Assembly (NCBI RefSeq): GCF_937890665.1
Contig: NZ_CALADU010000116.1
Coordinates: forward strand, 1-25,501
Length of the DNA stretch: 25,501 nucleotides
From: an uncultured Subdoligranulum sp.
Lineage (GTDB): Bacteria > Bacillota_A > Clostridia > Oscillospirales > Ruminococcaceae
Direction: 5' to 3'
The notes below the pieces were generated by a model. It had not been told where the DNA came from. It did not search any database and worked only from the letters and a program-made list of their open reading frames with translations. Shown one piece after another: positions 19,548 to 25,501 of this stretch. Positions within the stretch are counted from its first letter, which is position 1. Each line of letters opens with the position of its first letter. The translations under genes were made by a program, and so were the position numbers.

Positions 19548-19668
19548 GCAGCTCCGGCGAAAGCCGGTTTGCATAGACCCGGCGGGACGGGGAAACACCC
19601 GAGGGCGGCGACCTGCGCCAAACTACGCGGCGGACGCGAAAAAACCGAATACCCACCAACGGGAAAAA
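19548..19668 (+). other. Structured non-coding leader before the scaffold gene
   Basis: Contains a perfect CCGGC-GAAA-GCCGG tetraloop hairpin (19554-19567), then CGGGG/CCCG, GGCG/GCGCC and CGCG/CGCG short stems, then an A-rich stretch with a CCC/GGG stem just before the scaffold ribosome site. No T run, so it is not a terminator. I recall similar elements in this place in related gut phages; a cis-acting RNA controlling scaffold or coat translation is inference. Confidence 0.42.
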
Positions 19669-19680
19669 ATGGAGGCAGAG

Positions 19681-20484
19681 ATGGAACTGGAACAGAATGT
19701 ACAGGGACAGGAAACTGTGGAAGAACGGGAACTGTCTGGGAACGAGGGCATGGAGGCAGGGACAGGCCGGGAGACTGAGGCGGATGGCGGTGGCCGAGAA
19801 CAGGCCCCGCCGGACGCAGACGCCCAGCCTGCACGGCAGGAACCGGTTTGGAAAAACCAGCAGAACGCCGAGAACGCCCGGCGGCGCCGGGAGGCGGAAC
19901 AGCGGCAGCGGAAGCGGTATTTTGACGAGTTTGCGGCGGGCCTGATGGACCCCGAGACAAACCAGCCATTTGCCAGCGAGGAGGCGTGGGGGCGATGGAA
20001 ACAGAATGCCGCCATTATGGCTCAGGCACAGAAAGCCGGTGTTGAGCCGGAAACGGCCCAGAAACTGGTGGACGGCGTGCGGGATACCATACGCCAGACT
20101 GACCCGGAATACCGCCGGATGGTACAGCAGGCCGAAGAGATGCGCCAACAGCAAGCACGGGAAATGCAGCAGCAGGTCTTTGCGCAGGACATGGCAGCCA
20201 TCCGCAAGATGTACCCCGATGAGAAGGCAAAAAGCGTGACCGAGCTGGGGGATGAGTACATGATCATGATGGCTACCGGTCAGGTGGACGCGGTCACTGC
20301 CTATGAAGCGGTACGGGCCAAGCGGAACCGCACGGCGCCAAAGCCGCCCAGTACGGGAAAAATCCATTCCGGCGCTGCCAAGCAGGGAGCATTTTACACG
20401 AAAGAACAGGTGGAAGCCATGACGGACCGGCAGATCGAAGAAAATTACGACGATATCCGCCGGAGCATGGCACAGTGGAAATGA
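19681..20484 (+). CDS. Scaffold-type protein
   Basis: A 267-residue, highly charged, helical protein. ATG 19681 lies 5 nt after GGAGG; ATG 19669 is an upstream option. Acidic, Gly/Glu-rich start (1-60), then a long coiled-coil region with RRRREAEQRQRKRYFDEF and QQAEEMRQQQAREMQQQVF, and a basic/Lys-rich C-terminus of the kind that contacts coat subunits. Position between portal and coat is that of scaffolds. There is no protease motif. Confidence 0.82.
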   Translation: MELEQNVQGQETVEERELSGNEGMEAGTGRETEADGGGREQAPPDADAQPARQEPVWKNQQNAENARRRREAEQRQRKRYFDEFAAGLMDPETNQPFASEEAWGRWKQNAAIMAQAQKAGVEPETAQKLVDGVRDTIRQTDPEYRRMVQQAEEMRQQQAREMQQQVFAQDMAAIRKMYPDEKAKSVTELGDEYMIMMATGQVDAVTAYEAVRAKRNRTAPKPPSTGKIHSGAAKQGAFYTKEQVEAMTDRQIEENYDDIRRSMAQWK

Positions 20485-20496
20485 GGAGAGTGAACA

Positions 20497-21333
20497 ATGA
20501 GTTACAACAATTTTGTGCCCAAGATCTGGGCCGAGCAGATCAACCGGGAACTGGAGCGGGCCATGGTGTTTGCCGAGGACTGCAACCGGCAGTATGAGGG
20601 CGACGTACGCCAGATGGGAGACACCGTGAAGGTGCTGGGCGTGGGCAAGCCGACCATCACCAAGCAGGTGGGCGGAAGCATCGTGCTGAAGGACCCGGAA
20701 GCGGTGGAGGACACCAGCGTGGATATGGTCATCAACCGTGTGGCCTATTTCAATTATCTGGTGGATGACATCGACCGGCGGCAGGCGGTTGGTGGCCTGA
20801 TGGATGCCCTGAGCGCCGAGAGCAGCGAGGGAACCGCCAACGCCATGGACGAGGACATTGCGGCACTGGCCGGCAGCGCCGACGCGCCGAAACTGTACAA
20901 GACCACCACCGCGATTACGGTGGACAACATCCTGAAGCAGATCGACCTTGGCGTGCAGAAGCTGATGGAGAACGATGTGAAGCCGGAGACCAAGATCGTG
21001 ATTACGGTGCCGCCCTGGTTCAAGACTATTCTGCGGCAGGCTTATGTGCAGCTGGACACCAACAACAGCGCCATGCTGAAGAACGGGCGTGTGGGGCAGT
21101 ATGACAACGTGATCGTGAAGATGAGCAACAACTGCCACAGAAACAGCGACAACGGCCATGACATCATGCTGCGCACCCAGCGGGCCGTAGCGTTTGCCAA
21201 CCCGTTGACCCATGTGGAGCCCTACCGACCGGAAAAACGGTTTGCCGACGCGGTGAAGGGATTTGTGCTGTACGGTACCAAGATCGTGCGGCCCAAAGAG
21301 ATGATCGTGCTGAACGTGAAGGAGGGAACCTGA
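20497..21333 (+). CDS. Major capsid protein, P22 coat-like
   Basis: A 278-residue protein; ATG 20497 follows GAGGAGAG. The N-terminus YNNFVPKIWAEQINRELERA, the strand segment GDTVKVLGVGKPTI, the loop DVDMVIN-type DTSVDMVINRVAYFNYLVDD, and FADAVKGFVLYGTKIVRP near the end match the P22 coat-type HK97 fold family found in gut phages. Should be the most abundant structural gene. Followed after 1 bp by a decoration-like gene. Confidence 0.88.
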   Translation: MSYNNFVPKIWAEQINRELERAMVFAEDCNRQYEGDVRQMGDTVKVLGVGKPTITKQVGGSIVLKDPEAVEDTSVDMVINRVAYFNYLVDDIDRRQAVGGLMDALSAESSEGTANAMDEDIAALAGSADAPKLYKTTTAITVDNILKQIDLGVQKLMENDVKPETKIVITVPPWFKTILRQAYVQLDTNNSAMLKNGRVGQYDNVIVKMSNNCHRNSDNGHDIMLRTQRAVAFANPLTHVEPYRPEKRFADAVKGFVLYGTKIVRPKEMIVLNVKEGT

Positions 21334-21334
21334 T

Positions 21335-21682
21335 ATGTCGATCGTGAAAATCACGCCTGAGAAAATGGACCTGAATACCGGCCTGACCCTGAAGGACGGG
21401 ACGGCCATGGATGCCAGCGACGGTATCTATGTGGAGTATACCGGCAAGGATGACAACATCGTGCTGTTGTTGACGGGCTCGTCTGAGGATACGGTGACCG
21501 TGAAGATGGGCAATGGCCTGCAGGGGGTTGCCGACCAGACGGTGAGCCTGACGGCAAACAAACCGGCGGCCTTGACGCTGGAAAGCGGAAAGTTCAAGTT
21601 GGTGAGCGGCGAATACAAGGGGTATGTGCATCTTACCGGCGCGGCCACCACCAAAGTACAGGCATTCGAACTGCCGGTTTGA
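21335..21682 (+). CDS. Probable head decoration protein
   Basis: A 115-residue beta-rich protein (VKMGNGLQGVADQTVSLT, GYVHLTGAATTKVQAFELPV) after the coat gene; ATG 21335 follows GGAGGG. Composition (Thr, Val, Gly, short strands) and position fit a small beta-sandwich that stabilises the shell. No sequence signature proves it; a head completion protein is the alternative. Confidence 0.62.
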   Translation: MSIVKITPEKMDLNTGLTLKDGTAMDASDGIYVEYTGKDDNIVLLLTGSSEDTVTVKMGNGLQGVADQTVSLTANKPAALTLESGKFKLVSGEYKGYVHLTGAATTKVQAFELPV

Positions 21683-21686
21683 CGGG

Positions 21687-21712
21687 GACCCCCGGCGGAT
21701 ACGCCGGGGGTC
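21687..21712 (+). terminator. Strong hairpin after the capsid genes, leaky terminator or processing site
   Basis: Perfect 11-bp stem GACCCCCGGCG/CGCCGGGGGTC with GATA loop. The following sequence (TTGTGATAGG) has few T, so partial termination or mRNA protection of the coat transcript is more likely than a full stop. Confidence 0.55.
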
Positions 21713-21733
21713 TTGTGATAGGAAGGAAAGACG

Positions 21734-22282
21734 ATGCAGAAGCAATGGACTGTAGCACAGCTGAAAACGCTGGTGCTGAAGCTGCTGGATGAGTCCAGCC
21801 CCAAAAATGACCTGACCGCCAAAATACCGGTGTTTATGGACACAGCGCAGAAGGAAGTAAGCCTGTATTGCCCGATCCGGGCACAGTGGTGCGCAGAAGC
21901 AGCCGGGACTGTGCCGGCGGATGTGCGCAAGGTGCTGAGCGTGCGGACGGAAAGTGGAAGCGCCGTGCCGTACCAGACGAGAACCGGTGCGGATGGCCTT
22001 GTGCTGGAAGCGGAAAGCTACCCGGTGCTGGTGGAGTATGAGAAGATCCCGGAAGAGATCACGGCGGCCACCCCGCAGGAAACGCTGCTGGAACTGCCTG
22101 AGCGGGCCGTGCTGGCCATGGCCTACTACATTGCGGCGCAGTGCAACAGTCTGGAATATGACCAACGGTTTTTCCAGAGCTTTTTTGCCCAGTATCAGGG
22201 AAAGCTGCAAAATCTGGCCAGTGACCCAGAGGGGGTACAGTTCAGTGTGACGGTGGACAACAGCCTGCCGGATTGGATGTGA
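21734..22282 (+). CDS. Head-tail connector, gp4-like
   Basis: A 182-residue protein; ATG 21734 follows GGAAGGAAAG. Helix-rich ends (TVAQLKTLVLKLLDESSPKN; EYDQRFFQSFFAQYQGKLQNL) around a beta middle, similar in size to the P22 gp4 tail accessory factor that attaches below the portal. It sits between coat and nozzle-like genes as gp4 does. The call is from size, secondary structure and order rather than residues. Confidence 0.6.
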   Translation: MQKQWTVAQLKTLVLKLLDESSPKNDLTAKIPVFMDTAQKEVSLYCPIRAQWCAEAAGTVPADVRKVLSVRTESGSAVPYQTRTGADGLVLEAESYPVLVEYEKIPEEITAATPQETLLELPERAVLAMAYYIAAQCNSLEYDQRFFQSFFAQYQGKLQNLASDPEGVQFSVTVDNSLPDWM

Positions 22283-22286
22283 GACC

Positions 22287-24170
22287 ATGGCATATAAACC
22301 AATAAGCATGCCGTCCAGCAGCGCGCCGAGCCTGAGCGTGGTGCGCATTGAGGATTTTTTGGGGGTGGACCTGACAAATCAGGCAAACAATGTGGACGCA
22401 AGACGAAGCCCCGACGCGCAGAATATGATACGGGATGTGCCCGGCAAGGTACGAAAGCGGATGGGGTACAGGACTGTCTATACGCTGGAGGGGAAAATCA
22501 ACGGATTCCACAAACTGAACGGAAAAGCGCCGCTGATCCATGCGGGAACCAAGCTGTACCGTGTGGAAGCGGGAGAATGCACCGAGGTATACGGCGAAGC
22601 CAACGACGGGCGCAGCGCCAGCTGGGAATTTGACAGCAAACTGGTGATCGCGGACGGGAAGGCGCTGCTGCTGTATGACGGGGAGGCGGTGAGCCGGGCG
22701 GATGCCAACGGCAAGGTGCCGATCCTAACGATCAGCCGGCAGCCCAATGGCGGTGGACAGGCCTATGAAGGTCTGAACCTGATCCAGCCGAATTTTGAAG
22801 AGGATTTTTTGGTGGATGCAGACCACAAGGACGCCAAGGAATTTCAGCTGAGTTTTGGAGGATTGGATGAAAGCCCCGTTATGGTACAGGTGATGAACAG
22901 CGAGGGCGGTTGGGATGACAAGGAGGAAAACACAGATTTTACGGTGGACAGGGAAACCGGTACCGTGACCTTTACCAACGAGCCGGGGGAGACGCCGGTG
23001 AGCGGTACAGACAACATCAAAATCACGGCAAGCCGCACGGTGGAAGGCTATGCGGACCGGATCAACCAATGCTGTGTGGGGATCCAATTTGGCGTGAACG
23101 GAGCCAGCGACCGGTTGTTTTTGGCAGGGAACCCGGCGCTCATAAACTATGACTGGTACAGCGGGCAGAACGATCCGACCTACTGGAGCGATACGGGATA
23201 CAGCGTGCTGGGGCAGAGTGATGCGGCCATTGTAGGGTACAGCGTGGTGAATGCACGGCTTGCTGCCCATAAAAATGGGCAGGACGCCCAACGAAACTGC
23301 ATTGTGCGGGAAGGAAATCTGGTAGATAACCAGCCGGCCTTCCCCATCGTGAACATCTTGCAGGGAGAAGGTGCGGTGGGGCGGTATACCTTCGGATATT
23401 TGCAGACCGAGCCGCTGTTCCTGACGTCGTTGGGGATTTATGCCATAACGGCGCAGGACATCACCGGAGAGAAATACAGCCAGCTGCGCAGCTTTTACCT
23501 GAACGGCAAGCTGCTGGAGGAAGAGGGACTGGAAGATGCCTACAGCTGTGTGTACCGGGATATGTATTGGCTGGCCGTGAACGGGAAGGTCTATATTCTG
23601 GACGGGTTGCAGGCGAGCCAGACGGACCGCAGCACCCCCTATGCCACTCGGCAGTATGCCGGGTTTTACCTGACCGATATACCGGCGCGGGTTCTGTGGG
23701 TGGAGGGAGGAACGCTGTGGTTTGGGGATGCTGCCGGGAAGGTATACAAATTCTGTACGGATCCCAGCGATCTACTGAGCTACAGCGACGATGGAAGGCC
23801 CATTTATGCCTGCTGGCGCACGCTGGATGTGGCCGGAAAAAATGTGTACCGGGCCAAAAATTTCAGCCGGCTTTATGTGGAACTGGCGGCGGCTGCCGCT
23901 ACTGGGGTAAAGGTGTTCGCCCGGGTGAGCGGCGTGTGGGAAGAACTTTGGGAGGATACTTCCAGCGCGCGGTATTTTGATTTTGCGAACATCGATTTTG
24001 GAAAACTGTCTTTCAGCTGTGATAACAACCCAAAGACCATGGGGGAGAAAATCAGCATCAAGAAGGTAGACAAGGCAGGGTTCCGTGTGGAGAACGGGGA
24101 GCTGAATGAACCGTTCGGGCTGAACAACATCAGTATTGAATATGTAGAGACTGGGTATTATCGGAGGTGA
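22287..24170 (+). CDS. Tail nozzle/stabilisation protein, gp10-like
   Basis: A 627-residue protein rich in short beta strands, like the beta-propeller tail nozzle of P22 (gp10), which closes the tail tube. Repeated features include LNGKLLEEEGLEDAYSCVYRDMYWLAVNGKVYI, split here as LAVNGKVYILDG and TLWFGDAAGKVYKF blades. The N-terminus (LSVVRIEDFLGVDLTNQANN, RSPDAQNMIRD) is typical of these phage proteins. It is longer than P22 gp10 (472 residues) by an insert at about 155-255 with Gly/Asp/Glu-rich beta segments. Confidence 0.7.
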   Translation: MAYKPISMPSSSAPSLSVVRIEDFLGVDLTNQANNVDARRSPDAQNMIRDVPGKVRKRMGYRTVYTLEGKINGFHKLNGKAPLIHAGTKLYRVEAGECTEVYGEANDGRSASWEFDSKLVIADGKALLLYDGEAVSRADANGKVPILTISRQPNGGGQAYEGLNLIQPNFEEDFLVDADHKDAKEFQLSFGGLDESPVMVQVMNSEGGWDDKEENTDFTVDRETGTVTFTNEPGETPVSGTDNIKITASRTVEGYADRINQCCVGIQFGVNGASDRLFLAGNPALINYDWYSGQNDPTYWSDTGYSVLGQSDAAIVGYSVVNARLAAHKNGQDAQRNCIVREGNLVDNQPAFPIVNILQGEGAVGRYTFGYLQTEPLFLTSLGIYAITAQDITGEKYSQLRSFYLNGKLLEEEGLEDAYSCVYRDMYWLAVNGKVYILDGLQASQTDRSTPYATRQYAGFYLTDIPARVLWVEGGTLWFGDAAGKVYKFCTDPSDLLSYSDDGRPIYACWRTLDVAGKNVYRAKNFSRLYVELAAAAATGVKVFARVSGVWEELWEDTSSARYFDFANIDFGKLSFSCDNNPKTMGEKISIKKVDKAGFRVENGELNEPFGLNNISIEYVETGYYRR

Positions 24171-24174
24171 GGAA

Positions 24175-25050
24175 GTGGCTTTTGAGAGGATCAGCGAGGA
24201 AGAACTGGCAGCTGTCGGGGTAGAGATGCTAGACGATCAGCCGGGGCTGGCGCCGGATGCAATGAAAGCTAAGTTTGAAGAAACCGCCAAGGAGCTGCTG
24301 GCGCCCAAATATAATCAGCTGGCAAAACAGCTGGAAGCAGAAACAGCATCAGAAAGTCTGGGCGCTAAAGTCCCAGAGGGACTGCCGGGGGAAACAGCGA
24401 AAACGGTACAGGCGGTTCTGGTGGCCATGATGCTGTATGTGCAGGCGCATGAGAAAAACAGGGAAAACCCGCACATTGTGACCGCCGAACAGGTGGGCGC
24501 CTATACCAAAGCGCAGACAGATGAGGCGATCAACGAAAAGGTGGTAGCGATCGGCAGCGGCGATATGACCATGGCTGTGTATGACCCGGATATGGTAAAG
24601 AAGCCGATCTACAAAGCCATCGAGGAGGCGGTAGAGGCCCTTAAAAAGTTGGTGCTGGATAAAGAGCATTACGACCCGCAGGGAAAAAACAAGGACATTT
24701 TTGCCGCTATCACCGCCTGTGCCCCCCTGTATACCGCCACCTACCTGCTGGACGGTTGGACTGAGGTAGACGAGGACGCCAAGGGCCGGGGCTACAACTA
24801 TGTACAAACGGTGACACCGGTCCCAGATGACCCGGACGCCCCGGAGATTACCGAAAGCAGCGTATTCTCGCAGCCGGCAAGCTGCCTTTCCATCGGTGTT
24901 GTCTCCACGGATGAGGTACTGGCTGCGGCGCTTGCTATCATCGACGATGGACACACCACCAGTGGCAATGGAACAGTAACCACATGGGTAAAAGAAAAAC
25001 CGACCGCTGACATTCCTGTGCGGTGGGAAATTAGACCGGGGGTGATGTGA
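24175..25050 (+). CDS. Tail fibre-type protein, 291 aa
   Basis: GTG 24175 follows GGAGGTGAGG. The N-terminus FERISEEELAAVGVEMLDDQ and PGLAPDAMKAKFEETAKELL resemble the starts of gut phage tail fibres that bind the tail. GSGDMTMAVYDPDMVKKPIY is a motif frequent at the base of fibre domains. The C-terminal part is beta-rich and short, so this may be an adaptor carrying a separate receptor-binding protein encoded downstream. The start overlaps no gene; the stop shares an A with the next start. Confidence 0.65.
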   Translation: MAFERISEEELAAVGVEMLDDQPGLAPDAMKAKFEETAKELLAPKYNQLAKQLEAETASESLGAKVPEGLPGETAKTVQAVLVAMMLYVQAHEKNRENPHIVTAEQVGAYTKAQTDEAINEKVVAIGSGDMTMAVYDPDMVKKPIYKAIEEAVEALKKLVLDKEHYDPQGKNKDIFAAITACAPLYTATYLLDGWTEVDEDAKGRGYNYVQTVTPVPDDPDAPEITESSVFSQPASCLSIGVVSTDEVLAAALAIIDDGHTTSGNGTVTTWVKEKPTADIPVRWEIRPGVM

Positions 25051-25466
25051 TGGGAGAGGCACCGCGTAGCGCAAGAAGAATCACAAAAAAAGAGATTAAG
25101 CGCTTCATCCGATTAAAAACGCTGGACGTCGATAATAGCCATATCGAAGTTCGGCTGGATTTGGTAGAAAATGGGGCGGTAGTCGAAAGTAAAACTACCA
25201 CGGGCGATTCAATTACTGTGGGGTTCCTGAGTCTGCATTACGGTAGTAGTCAGCAATGGCGACTTTCCTATGTTCCGGAAAAAGGAAGTGAGGATCACAA
25301 ATGTAAATACCTTGAAAAAAGTATGACACTGCTTTCAATTCCGTCTTCTGATGTTACAAGCGACAGCTGGCATTTTACATCTTGGCTTGACCGCATCTAC
25401 TACACAGAAAATGTAGACGTTAGTGAATGTACACTGGGATATTTGAAAACCTTAATGTCTCAATAA
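25050..25466 (+). CDS. 138-aa protein of unknown function, low GC
   Basis: ATG 25050 overlaps the previous stop; GTG 25047 is an alternative. Basic N-terminus (RSARRITKKEIKRFIRLKTL) and a beta-rich rest (HIEVRLDLVENGAVVESKTT). Its sequence is clearly richer in A and T than the fibre gene before it, which suggests recent exchange. It may be a fibre-associated chaperone or an unrelated cargo gene; I do not recognise it. Confidence 0.6.
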   Translation: MGEAPRSARRITKKEIKRFIRLKTLDVDNSHIEVRLDLVENGAVVESKTTTGDSITVGFLSLHYGSSQQWRLSYVPEKGSEDHKCKYLEKSMTLLSIPSSDVTSDSWHFTSWLDRIYYTENVDVSECTLGYLKTLMSQ

Positions 25467-25478
25467 TGTGAGGTACAT

Positions 25479-25501
25479 ATGAAAACTTATAACGCCCTTA
25501 C
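25479..25501 (+). CDS. Start of a further gene, cut by the window edge
   Basis: ATG 25479 follows GAGGT by 6 nt; only MKTYNAL is visible. Nothing can be said about function. Confidence 0.5.

Noticed and set aside
19093..21408. Minus-strand open frame of 771 codons across scaffold, coat and decoration genes
   Set aside because: It is the complement of three well-supported rightward genes; the purine-rich coding strand keeps the opposite strand free of stops. No ribosome site and a composition rich in His, Pro and Leu typical of such shadows.
1..25501. CRISPR array or insertion sequence
   Set aside because: No regularly spaced repeats of 25-40 bp and no transposase-like frame or terminal inverted repeats were seen.

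Overview
The window looks like the left and central part of a temperate tailed phage integrated at a tRNA gene in a moderately GC-rich Gram-positive gut anaerobe. Strong AGGAGG ribosome sites, ATG/GTG/TTG starts, dense small genes and the protein families seen suggest a Faecalibacterium-like Oscillospiraceae host. The host name is inference. The virion genes (portal, scaffold, P22-type coat, gp4-like connector, gp10-like nozzle, fibre) point to a short-tailed, P22-like virion. The right end of the element is not in the window.

Layout. 1-160: 3' part of a tRNA-Thr(CGT), a bidirectional terminator and short direct repeats, taken as the attachment end. 160-3203 (minus): tyrosine integrase, a membrane-anchored coiled-coil protein with an Mrr-type nuclease domain, and an XRE repressor probably co-transcribed with the nuclease gene. 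A multi-hairpin element with a plus-strand terminator lies between integrase and nuclease genes. 3204-3600: immunity region with divergent promoters, TGTCATATATGACA operators and a Cro-like gene. 3600-6460: small genes on alternating strands. Five minus-strand genes each have a near-consensus promoter and are set tail-to-tail against rightward genes. Two intergenic cassettes are each repeated at about 1 kb spacing. 6465-15089: a rightward early operon of tiny, often Cys-rich proteins, a HUH-type replication protein and an ASCH protein. At about 11.9 kb a helicase and a PAPS-reductase-like gene are both truncated at a common junction. 15104-15370: strong terminator, then a candidate late promoter. 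15370-25501: packaging, head and tail genes, ending inside a new gene.

How it works together (inference). In the lysogen the repressor, the nuclease and the five antisense-promoter genes would be expressed while the rightward operon is shut. On induction the rightward transcript runs through the antisense units, through the early genes and, after the terminator, the late operon. The alternating array at 3.6-6.5 kb is the most unusual part: three minus-strand proteins share a winged-helix-like fold pattern, two of them end in a membrane segment, and three antisense transcripts appear to end at terminators buried inside the opposing coding regions. I do not recognise it as a described system.
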